Source: an uncultured Sterolibacterium sp.
GTDB lineage: Bacteria > Pseudomonadota > Gammaproteobacteria > Burkholderiales > Rhodocyclaceae
Direction of reading: 5' to 3'
DNA length: 56,964 nt
Assembly (NCBI GenBank): GCA_903904605.1
Contig: CAIVDC010000023.1
Location: 1-56,964 of the forward strand
Shown here: one piece after another, positions 25,218 to 35,006 of the stretch
Numbering within the stretch: position 1 is the first letter of the stretch
Layout: every line of letters starts with the position of its first letter
The notes under the pieces: model-generated
What the model was told of the DNA's origin: nothing
Database searches by the model: none
The model's input: only the letters and a program-made list of their open reading frames with translations
Position numbers and translations under genes: made by a program

Positions 25218-26948
25218 ATGGACCAAGAGAGAAATAATATCGCGATGACACCGCAGTCGGTCCTGCGCGCAGTGGACCAGACGGTCGAGGCCAACATCGA
25301 TCCGATGGGCATGGTGACGCCGCTGTTGCATGCGCAGCTGGCGTGGCTGTCGCATCCCCAGGAGTTGTCCGAGGCGCTGGCGGGTTTCGCCAATGATCTG
25401 CTGGAATTGCAGCGGCATGCCTGGCGCAGGGCGCTCGGCATGGCAAGCGCCGACGTGGAGCGGCCGCACCCGGACGACACCCGCTTCGCCGACCCGATCT
25501 GGCAGGACTCGGCGGGCTGGGACATCCTCAAGGAGAGTTACCTGCTGCTCACCCACCACATGCAGGACAGGCTCTTCGAGACGCCGGGAATGTCGAGCAA
25601 GGATCGGCGCCGCGCAGCGTTCTGGTGGCGCAAGTGGTTGAACGCCATTGCGCCGACCAATTTCCTCTGGTCCAATCCGGTGGCGATCAGAAAAGCCTTG
25701 GCGAGCAATGGCGAGAGCCTGGTCAAAGGCCTGCGGATCTTCCTCGACGACTTGCATGCCGGCACCGTGCGCATGGCCCGTCCGGGCGACTTCAGCGTCG
25801 GCGGAAACCTCGCTACTACGCCGGGCAAGGTGGTGTTCAGGAACCGGCTGCTCGAAGTGATCCACTATGCGCCGATGACCGGCACCGTGTATGAGACGCC
25901 CATCGTGATCGTCACGCCATGGATCAACAAGTTCTACATTCTCGACCTCGATCCGAAGAAGAGCCTGGTCAGGTTCCTGCTCAATCAGGGCTTTTCCGTT
26001 TTCATCACCAGCTGGAAGAATCCGACGGCGGAGATGCGCGACGTCGCTTTCGACGATTACCTCAGCGAGGGAATTGCCCGGATCGTCGAAACGGCGCGCG
26101 ACATCAGCGGCGCCGACAAGGTGCACGCGGTCGGCTACTGCATCGGCGGCGCGGCCCTGGCCACCTATGTCGCCTGGGCCAACCGCCGCTATGCTGCGGG
26201 CGAAGTGCCGGTGGCGAGCGTATCGCTGTTGGCCACCTTGGTGGACTATCACAAGCCAGGGGACATCGAGGTCTTCCTCGACGAAGGCAGTTTAAGATGG
26301 CTGTCACGCACCATGAATCAGAAAGGCTTTCTCGACGGCAAGGAAATGGCCGCCTCGTTCCGCCTGCTGCGCTCCAACAGCCTGATCTGGCACTACGTGG
26401 TGCATGGCTATCTCTACGGCGAAGAGCCGGCCCCGTTCGACGTGCTTTACTGGAACATGGATACCACGCGCATGCCGGCCAAGATGCATGAGTGGTATTT
26501 GCGCGAGTTCTACCTCAACAACCATCTCATAGAGAAGGATGCTCTGACGGTCGCGGGCGAGCGCATCGATCTGGCGAGGATTGTCCAGCCGCTCTATTCG
26601 GTCGCTTCCAAGGACGATCACATTGCGCCCTGGCGCTCGGTCTTCCGCGTGAATAACTATGTTTCGAGCACCACGCGCCAGGTGCTGTCTTCCTCAGGCC
26701 ATATCCTCGGCATCGTCAATCCGCCGGTGCGTCCGCCCAAACGCGAATACTGGGTCGGCGCCGCCCTGCGCCATGACAGCAGCGAAAGCTGGCATGAACG
26801 CGCCGTGCATCATGGAGGCAGCTGGTGGCCGGACTGGATGGCCTGGCTGCAGCCGCAGTCGGGCCGGATGATCGATGCCGGCGCGGTCGACAGCCGCAAC
26901 TGCGCGGCGCTGGGCGATGCGCCCGGTCGCTACGTGATGGAGCCCTGA
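25218..26948 (+). CDS. phaC: Class I polyhydroxyalkanoate synthase (PhaC)
   Basis: This 576-residue cytoplasmic enzyme polymerises 3-hydroxyacyl-CoA into PHA granules. The alpha/beta-hydrolase core holds the lipase-like box G-Y-C308-I-G-G with the catalytic Cys. The Asp is D467 (SKDDHIAPW) and the His is H495 (SSGHILGIVNPP). PWINKFYILDL and DYHKPGDIEVF are family-typical. Its length matches class I synthases. No phaA, phaB or phasin genes are adjacent. It is divergent from the FNR-controlled uspA. The ATG at 25218 has only a weak SD. Confidence 0.93.
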   Translation: MDQERNNIAMTPQSVLRAVDQTVEANIDPMGMVTPLLHAQLAWLSHPQELSEALAGFANDLLELQRHAWRRALGMASADVERPHPDDTRFADPIWQDSAGWDILKESYLLLTHHMQDRLFETPGMSSKDRRRAAFWWRKWLNAIAPTNFLWSNPVAIRKALASNGESLVKGLRIFLDDLHAGTVRMARPGDFSVGGNLATTPGKVVFRNRLLEVIHYAPMTGTVYETPIVIVTPWINKFYILDLDPKKSLVRFLLNQGFSVFITSWKNPTAEMRDVAFDDYLSEGIARIVETARDISGADKVHAVGYCIGGAALATYVAWANRRYAAGEVPVASVSLLATLVDYHKPGDIEVFLDEGSLRWLSRTMNQKGFLDGKEMAASFRLLRSNSLIWHYVVHGYLYGEEPAPFDVLYWNMDTTRMPAKMHEWYLREFYLNNHLIEKDALTVAGERIDLARIVQPLYSVASKDDHIAPWRSVFRVNNYVSSTTRQVLSSSGHILGIVNPPVRPPKREYWVGAALRHDSSESWHERAVHHGGSWWPDWMAWLQPQSGRMIDAGAVDSRNCAALGDAPGRYVMEP

Positions 26949-26981
26949 GCCCCTGCGGCAGTCGCCGGCGGACGGGCGTCG

Positions 26982-28433
26982 TCAGCGCTCCGGATCTTCC
27001 TGAACCAGCTCAGCCTGATTCCACCATCCGCCGCCCAGGGCCTGGAACAGCGCCGCGGTGTCGGCGTAGCGGCTCGCCCTGGCCTGCGCCAGGGCGAGCA
27101 GCGCCTGCTGGTAGGACTGCTCCGTGGCCAGCAGGGCCAGGCGACTGATGTCGCCCAGTGCCAGCTGGCGACGCGCGATCGAGAGACTGCGCGATGCCGC
27201 GCGCTCGGCCGCAGTCGTCGCCCGCAGCGCTTCGGCATCGTGCTCCAGGGCATGAAGGGCGTCCGCGACGTTCTGGAAGGCCGCGATGACCGTGGCGCGA
27301 TACTGGGCCATGGCCTGCTCGTAGGCGGCCTCGGCGGCGGACTTGCGGTGGCGGAGCGCGCCGCCGTCGAAGATCGGTTGCGTCAGGGCACCGGCCACGC
27401 CCCAGAACCCGCCGCCGGCCGTGAACAGGTCGCCCATGCGCGCGACGACGCTGCCGCTGGCGGCATTGAGGGAAAACTGCGGCAGCATGTTGGCGAAGGC
27501 AACGCCGACCTGGGCGCTCGCCGAATGCGCCAGGGCCAGTGCGGCGCGCACGTCCGGTCGCTGTTCGACCAGCGCGGACGGGAGATTGAGCGGCAGTTCC
27601 AGGGGCAGCTCGAGATGTTCCAGGTCGAAGCGCTGTTCGAGTTCCTTGCCCGGGAAGCCTCCCGCCAGCGCGGTGAGCAGATCGCGGTTCTGGGCCAGTT
27701 GCTTGCGCAGCGGCGGCAGCGCGGCGCGGGACTGCGCCAGTGCCGCCTGTTGCGCGGCGACGCCGATCTCGGCGATGGCGCCCAGGGCCAGCTGGCGATT
27801 CGTCAGAGCCAGCATCTCCCCGCCTTGCGCGACGATCTTTTCCTGGGCCGCAATCTGGGCGCGCAGCGCCGCTTCCTGGATGGCGGCCGCCACGACATTG
27901 GCCGCCAGGGACAGGCGCGCTGCCTCCAGCTCGAAACGCTGGAACTCGGCCTGGGCTTCGAGGGATTCCACCTGCCGGCGCATGCCGCCGAAAACGTCCG
28001 GGGCGTAGCCGATGCTGAGCTGGGCCGTATGCAGGCTGAACGGATTCGCCGGTGCATTGAGCGGCGAACTCAGACTGTCGGCAATGCGCTGCCGGGTAGG
28101 CTGCAGGCTGGCGGAGACCTGCGGAAGGAACGCGCCGCGCTGCGCGGCGGCGGTTTCCTGCGCAACCAGCAGGGCGGCACGGGCCGCATCGATATTCGGA
28201 TTGGCCGCCAGGGCTCGCTGCACCAGGGCATTGAGCGGCGCCGAGCGGAACAGTTGCCACCACTGCGAAGGAAGGTCGGCGCCGGCCGAGAAATGCTGAT
28301 CTCCGGGGGGCGGGGGCGTGGCGCGATAGCTCGTCACATCCGGTGGGTCGGGCCGCTGAAAGTCCGGGCCGACGGTACAGCCGGCCAGGACGGCGGCGAG
28401 GGCGGCCGCTGTGGCGAGTCGGGGCCAGCGCAT
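26982..28433 (-). CDS. RND efflux outer-membrane lipoprotein (NodT/CusC-type TolC-like factor)
   Basis: This 483-residue outer-membrane channel has a lipoprotein signal peptide ending at LAG-C19. The mature N-terminus CTVGPDFQRP is the standard start of this family. Two OEP repeats rich in coiled coil follow. The ATG at 28433 overlaps the stop of the RND pump gene (TGATG), so start choice is secure. It is the last gene of a leftward membrane-fusion - pump - channel operon that exports metal ions across the envelope. Confidence 0.9.
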   Translation of the reverse strand: MRWPRLATAAALAAVLAGCTVGPDFQRPDPPDVTSYRATPPPPGDQHFSAGADLPSQWWQLFRSAPLNALVQRALAANPNIDAARAALLVAQETAAAQRGAFLPQVSASLQPTRQRIADSLSSPLNAPANPFSLHTAQLSIGYAPDVFGGMRRQVESLEAQAEFQRFELEAARLSLAANVVAAAIQEAALRAQIAAQEKIVAQGGEMLALTNRQLALGAIAEIGVAAQQAALAQSRAALPPLRKQLAQNRDLLTALAGGFPGKELEQRFDLEHLELPLELPLNLPSALVEQRPDVRAALALAHSASAQVGVAFANMLPQFSLNAASGSVVARMGDLFTAGGGFWGVAGALTQPIFDGGALRHRKSAAEAAYEQAMAQYRATVIAAFQNVADALHALEHDAEALRATTAAERAASRSLSIARRQLALGDISRLALLATEQSYQQALLALAQARASRYADTAALFQALGGGWWNQAELVQEDPER

Positions 28434-31400
28434 CACGATTCCCCCTCGCCGCGCTGCCGGTCGCTTCGCTTCCCCTGCCGGGAGAACAGGTCGATCAGTA
28501 CCGGCATGACGATGAGGATCAGCACCGGCGCCAGCAGTATGCCGCCGACGACGACCAGCGCGAGTGGTTTCTGCACCTGAGAGCCGATGCCGGTGGACAG
28601 CGCCGCCGGCACGAGGCCGACGCAGGCGATGACGCAGGTCATCACCACCGGCCGCATTTGCACCTGGCAGGTTCGCCTGATGGCCTCGCTGCGCGACATG
28701 CCGCCTTCGAGATTCTGGTTGAAGTAGGAGAGCACGATGATGCCATCCATGGCGGCGATGCCGAACAGCGCGACGAAGCCGATGGCGGCTGAGACGCTGA
28801 ACGGCGTGCCGGTCAGAAAGAGCGCGAAGATGCCGCCGACCAGGGCCATCGGGATGACGCTGGCGGCGAGCAGAACATCCGCGAAGCTGCCGAAATTGAC
28901 GTAGAGCAGGATGCAGATCAGAGCGATGCTGATCGGCACGACGATGGCCAGACGGGCCAGTGCGTCCTTCAGGTTGCCGAATTCTCCCACCCACTCCACC
29001 CGGTAGCCACCGGGCAGCTTCACCTCGTCGGCGACTTTCCTTTGGGCTTCCAGCACCGCGCTGCCCAGATCGCGGCCGCGTACGCTGAACTTGATCGGAA
29101 TGTAGCGCTCCTGCTGTTCGCGGTAGATGAAGGAGGCGCCGGAAACCAAACGGATGTCGGCGATTTCCGCCAGCGGCACCGCGATGATGCCGCCATTGGG
29201 ATTCGCCGTGCCGACGGTGATGCGCCCGATGGCCTCGATGCTGCCGCGGTATTCCGGCGCCAAGCGGACGACGATCGGGAAGTGGCGGTCGCTGCCCCGC
29301 TCGAACAGGTCTCCAGGCGACTGGCCGCCGACGGCGGCCTGGATGGTGGCGTTGATGTCGCCGGGCATCAGTCCGTAGCGGGCGGCACGGGCGCGGTCGA
29401 TATCGATGCGCACCGTCGGCTGGCCGAGCGAGGCGAAGACGGAAAGATCCGTGATGCCGGGCACGGTCTGCATCACGTCCTTGATCTTTTGTGCGCTCTT
29501 TTCCAGCGTTTCCAGGTCGTTGCCGAAGAGCTTGATCGAGTTCTCGCCCTTCACCCCGGAGGCCGCCTCCTCGACGTTGTCCTGGATGTACTGTGAGAAG
29601 TTGAACTCGACGCCGGGAAACTTCGCCCCCAGCGCCTGGGTCATCTGCTCGGTCAGCTTGCCCTTGTCGACGCCCTTCGGCCAGTCGCCGGCGGGCTTCA
29701 GCGGAACGAAGAATTCCGCGTTGAAGAAGCCGGTGGCGTCGGTCCCGTCGTCGGGACGGCCATGCTGGGAGACGACCGTCTCTACCTCGGGAAAGCGCTT
29801 GATCGTTCGCCGCATGTTGTTGACATAGGTCTCGCCCTCCTCGAGGGAGATCGAAGGCGGCATGGTGGCGCGGATCCAGAGGTTGCCCTCCTCCAGCTTC
29901 GGCAGGAACTCCAGGCCGAGTCCGCGCGCCGCCAGCAAGGCAAGGACCAGCAGCAGCAGCGTCCCGGCCAGGGTGGCGCGCCGGTGGCCGAGAGCGAACT
30001 CGACCGCCGGCGTATAGATGCGGCGCAGCCAGCGGGCGACGAAGGTCTCGTGCTCTTCCTCCTCGTGTGCATTCAGCAGGAAGGAACTCAACGCCGGCGA
30101 GACGGTGAACGTCGCGATAAGGCCGCCGGCGATGGCGTAGGCGTAGGTCTTGGCCATCGGGCCGAAGATGTGCCCTTCGATGCCGGAGAGGGTGAACAGC
30201 GGCACGAAGCCGGCGATGATGATCGCCGCCGAGAAGACGATCGCGCGATTCACCTCGGTGGCCGAATTGGCAATGATCGCGAACTTGCCTTGCAGGCCGA
30301 CCGTAGTGCGCAGCCTGTGCAGCAGGGGCTCGCTGTCATTGCGTTGACTCGTGCTCTGCCCGAGGTGGCGAAAGATATTCTCGACCATGATGACCGAGGC
30401 ATCGACGACCAGGCCGAAATCGATGGCGCCGACCGACAGCAGGTTGGCGGATTCGCCCATCGCGACCATCAGGGCGATGGCGAAGGAAAGCGCGAAGGGG
30501 ATGGTGGCGGCGACGATGAGGGCGCTGCGCAGATTGCCGAGGAAGGCCCACTGCAGCAGGAAGATCAGCGCCACGCCGAGGAGCATGTTGTGCAGCACGG
30601 TGTGCGTCGTGGTGTCGATCAGGTCGGTGCGGTCGTAGATGCGCGTGATGTGCACCCCGGGCGGCAGGATGTTCGAGGCATTGATCTTGTCTACCTCGAC
30701 CTTCACCCGCTCGATGGTCGGCATGCTCTGCTCGCCGCGGCGCATCAGGACGATGCCCTCGACGACGTCGTCGTCGTCGTCGAGGCCGGCAATCCCCAGG
30801 CGCGGCTGGTTGCCGACCTTCACCGTGGCGACGTCGCCGACCAGCACCGGCGCGCCCTTGTTGGAGGCCAGCATGGTGTTGCGGATGTCGTCGATGGTAT
30901 GGATCTGGCCGACGCCGCGCACCACGGCCGCCTGCGAGCCTATGTTGACGGTCTGGCCGCCGACGTTCGCGTTGCTGTTGCCCAGGGTCTGCAGTACCTG
31001 GGGCAGCGTAAGGCCGTTGGCGGTGAGTTTGCCGAGATCGACGGCGACCTCGTAGGTCTTGGTCTTGCCGCCCCAGCCATTCACGTCGATGACGCCCGGC
31101 ACGGCCTTGAAGCGGCGCTGGAGCACCCAGTCCTGGACGGTCTTGAGGTCGGTCACCGAATATCCGGGCGGACCGACGACGCGGTAGCGGTAGATTTCGC
31201 CGATCGGGCTCGACGGCGATATCTGCGGCTCCACGCCGCCGGGCAGCGGCGGCAACTGGGCCAGGCGGTTGATCACCCACTGCTCGGCCTGGCGGTAGGT
31301 GAAGTCGTAGCTGAACTGCAGCTTGACGTCGGACAGGCCGAACAGGGAAATGGTCCGGATCACATTGACATGCGGAATGCCGGCCATCTGCACTTCGATC

Positions 31401-31600
31401 GGGATGGTGATGTAACGCTCCATCTCCTCCGCCGACAGGCCGGGGCTCTGGGCGATGATGTCGACCAGCGGCGGCACCGGGTCGGGGTAGGCTTCGATGT
31501 TGAGCTTGAGGAAACTGACGACGCCGGCACCGAGCACTGCCAGCAGCATGATGACGATGAACACGCGCTGCTTGAGCGCGAACTCGACGATGCGGTTCAC
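28433..31600 (-). CDS. Heavy-metal efflux RND pump (CzcA/CusA family)
   Basis: This 1055-residue inner-membrane proton/cation antiporter has the 12-helix RND layout, with two large periplasmic loops. The N-terminal AYPDPVPPLVDI and EEMERYITIPIE segments mark the HME group. In helix 4, D394-F-G, D400 and E407 (VEN) provide the acidic proton-relay residues. The D400-A-S variant and absence of an obvious Cus methionine relay leave the metal undecided. Five consecutive Asp (about 274-278) come from a GTC repeat. It sits between the fusion protein and the outer channel, with a two-component system divergent. Confidence 0.93.
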   Translation of the reverse strand: MNRIVEFALKQRVFIVIMLLAVLGAGVVSFLKLNIEAYPDPVPPLVDIIAQSPGLSAEEMERYITIPIEVQMAGIPHVNVIRTISLFGLSDVKLQFSYDFTYRQAEQWVINRLAQLPPLPGGVEPQISPSSPIGEIYRYRVVGPPGYSVTDLKTVQDWVLQRRFKAVPGVIDVNGWGGKTKTYEVAVDLGKLTANGLTLPQVLQTLGNSNANVGGQTVNIGSQAAVVRGVGQIHTIDDIRNTMLASNKGAPVLVGDVATVKVGNQPRLGIAGLDDDDDVVEGIVLMRRGEQSMPTIERVKVEVDKINASNILPPGVHITRIYDRTDLIDTTTHTVLHNMLLGVALIFLLQWAFLGNLRSALIVAATIPFALSFAIALMVAMGESANLLSVGAIDFGLVVDASVIMVENIFRHLGQSTSQRNDSEPLLHRLRTTVGLQGKFAIIANSATEVNRAIVFSAAIIIAGFVPLFTLSGIEGHIFGPMAKTYAYAIAGGLIATFTVSPALSSFLLNAHEEEEHETFVARWLRRIYTPAVEFALGHRRATLAGTLLLLVLALLAARGLGLEFLPKLEEGNLWIRATMPPSISLEEGETYVNNMRRTIKRFPEVETVVSQHGRPDDGTDATGFFNAEFFVPLKPAGDWPKGVDKGKLTEQMTQALGAKFPGVEFNFSQYIQDNVEEAASGVKGENSIKLFGNDLETLEKSAQKIKDVMQTVPGITDLSVFASLGQPTVRIDIDRARAARYGLMPGDINATIQAAVGGQSPGDLFERGSDRHFPIVVRLAPEYRGSIEAIGRITVGTANPNGGIIAVPLAEIADIRLVSGASFIYREQQERYIPIKFSVRGRDLGSAVLEAQRKVADEVKLPGGYRVEWVGEFGNLKDALARLAIVVPISIALICILLYVNFGSFADVLLAASVIPMALVGGIFALFLTGTPFSVSAAIGFVALFGIAAMDGIIVLSYFNQNLEGGMSRSEAIRRTCQVQMRPVVMTCVIACVGLVPAALSTGIGSQVQKPLALVVVGGILLAPVLILIVMPVLIDLFSRQGKRSDRQRGEGES

Positions 31601-31603
31601 GGC

Positions 31604-32803
31604 CTAGTCGCCCCCGGCCGCGCGGGTCATGAACAGCGTGCCCGAGGTCACGATCCTTTCGCCGGCACTGAGGCCCGATACGATCTCGACCATGCCCTCC
31701 CGGCTGCGGCCGGCGCGCACGGCGCGGGCGACGATGCTGTCGTCCTTTTCGGCGACGAAGACACGGGTTCCTTCTCCTTCATAGACGATGGCTTGTTGCG
31801 GCACCGCGGGCGCCACGACGGCCTCGCTGGTGGCGATGGAAAAGCTGGCGAACATCTGCGGCTTCAATTCGCCTTTCGGATTCTGCACCTCGGCGCGCAC
31901 GGGCAGACGATGGGTGGCGGGATCGACGGAGGCTCCGACCAAGCTTATCCGGGCCTTGAAGGTCTTGCCGGGCATGGCCAGCACGCTGACCTCGGCCTGC
32001 TGGCCGACGCGCAGCGCCGGGGCATCGCTTTCGCGCACGTTGGCGATCAGCCAGACGGTCGACAGGTCGGCGATGGTGAATGCCGGCGTCGAGGCGCCGC
32101 CAGCCGCGCTCGTCAGGTACTGGCCGAGGCCGACCTGACGCTGGGTGACCGTACCGGCGATCGGCGCCGTCACCAGGGCTTCGCTCACGCCGGCGGGCTC
32201 CCGTTCGAGGGCATCGATTTCCGCCTCGCTCTTGCCCAGGATGCGCAGCCGGCCGCGGGCCGCGGCGAACGCCGCGCGCGCGGCCACGAGATCGGACTGC
32301 GACTGGCGCCAGTCCTTCTGCGCGCCGGCACCGGCGTCATAGAGATCGTGCTGCCGTCTTTCGCTCGCCTGTGCGGTGTCGAGGCTGGCCCTGGCCTCGG
32401 CCAGGTCGCTTCGTCCCTGGACGAATTCGGAGGCCTCGACGGCCATCAGCGGCGCACCCTTCTTCACCACGTCGCCCTGTTTGGCGACGAGCCGGCTGAC
32501 CCGGCCGGAGTAGGGGGAGAACACCGGCGTCACCGCATCGTCGTTGAAGGCGATATTGCCGTCGGTGGTCAGGATGCTGCGGAAGGCCAGGGTCTTCACC
32601 GCGACCACCTTGAGGCCTGCCCATTGTTCCGGCGTCGGCTTGAATATCCCCGCAGACGGCTTGGAGGCCGCGGGGCTGGCCTCGCTCGCCGACCGCGGCC
32701 CCAGTTCTCGCCAGGCGAAATACAGGGCGATCAACACGATGAGAGCCGGCACAGCCCACCGGACAAGCCGACGGGTGAAGGGGGACCGCCTGTTGTGAGT
32801 CAT
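31604..32803 (-). CDS. RND efflux membrane fusion protein (CzcB/CusB-like)
   Basis: This protein of about 399 residues has an N-terminal membrane anchor (VRWAVPALIVLIALYFAW), a periplasmic barrel-sandwich (lipoyl-like) domain split by a long helical hairpin, a beta-barrel and a membrane-proximal domain. FSPYSGRVSRLVAKQGDVVKKG and APIAGTVTQRQV are its lipoyl halves. It bridges the RND pump to the outer channel. I chose ATG 32803; the open frame extends to 32833 without better translation signals. It is first in the operon, 88 bp from the divergent regulator gene. Confidence 0.88.
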   Translation of the reverse strand: MTHNRRSPFTRRLVRWAVPALIVLIALYFAWRELGPRSASEASPAASKPSAGIFKPTPEQWAGLKVVAVKTLAFRSILTTDGNIAFNDDAVTPVFSPYSGRVSRLVAKQGDVVKKGAPLMAVEASEFVQGRSDLAEARASLDTAQASERRQHDLYDAGAGAQKDWRQSQSDLVAARAAFAAARGRLRILGKSEAEIDALEREPAGVSEALVTAPIAGTVTQRQVGLGQYLTSAAGGASTPAFTIADLSTVWLIANVRESDAPALRVGQQAEVSVLAMPGKTFKARISLVGASVDPATHRLPVRAEVQNPKGELKPQMFASFSIATSEAVVAPAVPQQAIVYEGEGTRVFVAEKDDSIVARAVRAGRSREGMVEIVSGLSAGERIVTSGTLFMTRAAGGD

Positions 32804-32890
32804 AGGACTGGAGCGCAATCGGCACGATGCCATGAAAACACGTGAAGGCGCGATAATACCGACCCGAGCTTTCCTGAATCTTTCTGACTG

Positions 32891-33577
32891 ATGCCCCTAC
32901 GCCTGCTGCTGGTCGAAGACGATGCGCCGCTTGCCGACGGACTGGCCAACTCCTTGCGCCAGTCCGGCTACAGCGTCGACTGGATCGCCGACGGCAGAGC
33001 CGCCGATGCCTCCCTGCTGAAGCGGGACTACGACCTGGTCATCCTCGACCTGAGCCTGCCCGGCCGGGACGGCTATGAGGTGCTGCGCCGCCTGCGTCTG
33101 CAGAACAAGCCCCTGCCCGTGCTGATCCTGTCGGCGCGGGAAGCCAGCGCGGAAAGGGTGCGCGGGCTCGATTCGGGTGCGGACGATTATCTCACCAAGC
33201 CTTTCGACCTGGGCGAGCTCGAGGCTCGGGTGCGCGCCCTGATCCGGCGCAGCCAGGGCGTTGCCGGCGCGGTCATCGCCATGGGACAACTGTCTCTCGA
33301 TACCAAGGCGCGCCGCGTCCTGCACGAAGGCGAGGCGCTGGACCTGACCGGCCGCGAATACGCACTGCTGGAGCTGCTGGTGCGTCGCGCCGGCCATGTG
33401 GTCAGCAAGCAGCAGATTGCCGAGAGCCTCGGGGAGTGGGGCGAGGAGATGAGCCCCGGGGCGATCGAGATTCATGTCCATCGCGTGCGCAAGAAGATCG
33501 AGGGCGCCGGCGTCGCGCTGCGCACCCTGCGCGGCTTCGGCTACTTGCTGGAGGTGCGGACCGATGCGCCGGCCTAG
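32891..33577 (+). CDS. OmpR-family response regulator of the metal-efflux locus
   Basis: This 228-residue regulator has a receiver domain with E9-D10-D11, phospho-acceptor D53 (ILDLSLPG) and K103. It is followed by a winged-helix DNA-binding domain with LTGREYALLELLVRR and a VHRVRKKIEG recognition helix. It belongs to the QseB/TctD/PmrA branch. The gene is divergent from the RND operon and overlaps its histidine kinase by 14 bp, so it very likely controls metal efflux in response to that kinase. Confidence 0.92.
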   Translation: MPLRLLLVEDDAPLADGLANSLRQSGYSVDWIADGRAADASLLKRDYDLVILDLSLPGRDGYEVLRRLRLQNKPLPVLILSAREASAERVRGLDSGADDYLTKPFDLGELEARVRALIRRSQGVAGAVIAMGQLSLDTKARRVLHEGEALDLTGREYALLELLVRRAGHVVSKQQIAESLGEWGEEMSPGAIEIHVHRVRKKIEGAGVALRTLRGFGYLLEVRTDAPA

Positions 33578-34931
33578 CCTGCGCAACGACTTGCTGCTGC
33601 GGCTGCTCCTGCCGATGTGCGCGGTGCTTCTGGTCAGCGGCGTGCTGAGCTATGTGCTGGCGATGGGCTTTTCCCGCGCCAGCTACGACCGCTCCCTGCT
33701 CGGCGCGGCGAGCGACGTGGCGCGCCAGTTGAAGATCGAAAACAACGTGGCCAACATCGAACTGCCGCGCGCCGCGATCGAGATACTCGAATGGGATGGC
33801 GAGGACCGGGTCCATTACCAGGTCGCCAGCCGGCGTTTCGGGACCATTGCCGGCGAACGGGACCTGCCCTTGCCGGCCCAGGGCGAGCGCCGCGATCTGC
33901 CCACATTTTACGACGCCCGCTTGCGCGGCGACATCGTCCGTGCGGTGTCCTTCCCGGTGCAGGGGCTGCCGACCGACGACCAGTTGACGGTGCGCGTCGC
34001 CGAGACGCGGTTCAGGCACGAGGCCATGACCGAGGACATCGTGCTCGCGGTTCTGGCGCCGCAACTATTGCTGATCGCCTTCTCCGTCCTGGCCATCTGG
34101 GGCGGCATCCGGGCCGGCCTGGCGCCGCTGGAGCGACTGGCGCGGGCGGTCGATGCGCGTGCCCGGGACGATCCGACGCAGTTGCCGGTCGATGAGGTGC
34201 CGCGCGAGGCGAAGCCCCTGATCGATGCCTTCAACGGCCTTCTCGGCCGCCTGGGCGCGGTGCTCGAGGCGCAGCAGCGATTCATTGCCGATGCCGCCCA
34301 CCAGTTGCGCACGCCTCTGGCGGCGCTCAAGGTCCAGCTCGAACGCGCGCTGCGCGAACGCGATCCGGAACTGCACGAACAGGCGCTGCAGCAGATCGTG
34401 GAATCGGTCGAACGCAGTGCCCGCCTGTCCAACCAGTTGCTGCTCCTGGCGCGCGCCGAACCCGGCGTCGCCTGCCAGTTTGCTCCGATAGACCTGCGCC
34501 AGCTGGCTTTCGAAACCGGCAGTCGCTGGGTGCCGCGAGCGCTGCAGGCGGGCCGGGACTTTGGCTTTGCCGGCGCCGAGACGCCGGTCTTGGTGGAGGG
34601 CGACGGCCTGCTCCTGGGCGAGTTGATCAACAACCTGCTCGACAATGCCCTGCGCTATGGCGGTCCGCTCATCACCCTGAGGGTAGACGCCGGGGCAGAG
34701 CCTGCACTGGCCGTCGAGGACAACGGCCGCGGCATCCCGGTGCAGGAGCGGGACAAGGTGTTCGAACGCTTCCACCGCGTCCCGGGCAGCGGCGGCGACG
34801 GCTCCGGCCTCGGTCTGGCGATCGTCCGCGAGATTGCCCAGAGTCACGGCGCCAAGGTGATCCTCGATTCGCCGGAAGGCGGCGGTACGAGGGTTCTGTT
34901 GCGCTTCCCGCCGGCGCGCAGTCGGTCTTGA
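33564..34931 (+). CDS. Sensor histidine kinase of the metal-efflux locus (QseC/TctE type)
   Basis: This 455-residue kinase has two transmembrane helices (about 12-35 and 158-182) bracketing a periplasmic sensor domain, then a HAMP-like linker. The H-box carries phospho-acceptor H246 (DAAHQLRTPLAALK), with N, G1 and G2 boxes NNLLDNALRYG, DNGRGIP and GSGLGLAIV. The periplasmic domain lacks an evident Cys/Met/His metal cluster, so the stimulus is uncertain. It overlaps the regulator gene by 14 bp. Its stop codon lies inside the FNR/DNR-type box of the downstream operon. Confidence 0.92.
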   Translation: MRRPSLRNDLLLRLLLPMCAVLLVSGVLSYVLAMGFSRASYDRSLLGAASDVARQLKIENNVANIELPRAAIEILEWDGEDRVHYQVASRRFGTIAGERDLPLPAQGERRDLPTFYDARLRGDIVRAVSFPVQGLPTDDQLTVRVAETRFRHEAMTEDIVLAVLAPQLLLIAFSVLAIWGGIRAGLAPLERLARAVDARARDDPTQLPVDEVPREAKPLIDAFNGLLGRLGAVLEAQQRFIADAAHQLRTPLAALKVQLERALRERDPELHEQALQQIVESVERSARLSNQLLLLARAEPGVACQFAPIDLRQLAFETGSRWVPRALQAGRDFGFAGAETPVLVEGDGLLLGELINNLLDNALRYGGPLITLRVDAGAEPALAVEDNGRGIPVQERDKVFERFHRVPGSGGDGSGLGLAIVREIAQSHGAKVILDSPEGGGTRVLLRFPPARSRS

Positions 34932-34968
34932 CGGCCGTCAAGGCGGCGCAGGCTGAGGCGGCTAAGAT
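34928..34968 (+). promoter_or_regulatory. FNR/DNR-type box and -10 of the hemerythrin operon
   Basis: The perfect palindrome TTGACGGCCGTCAA (34928-34941) overlaps the stop of the preceding kinase gene. TAAGAT (34963-34968) is centred exactly 31 bp downstream of the box centre. The symmetric TTGAC...GTCAA form fits DNR/NNR-type nitric-oxide regulators at least as well as FNR. The hemerythrin start lies 65 bp after the box. Confidence 0.7.
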
Positions 34969-35006
34969 GGCGGCATCATTCCACTCCACCACTTCAGGAC
35001 AAGACC

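Noticed and set aside
30765..30783. GTC trinucleotide repeat as a microsatellite
   Set aside because: It is in frame within the RND gene and simply encodes five Asp. The surrounding protein is intact.
29762..32845. Rightward open frame of 1027 codons
   Set aside because: It is antisense to the RND pump and fusion protein, which have complete family motifs. The translation is His/Asp/Arg-rich low-complexity sequence typical of GC-rich shadow frames.
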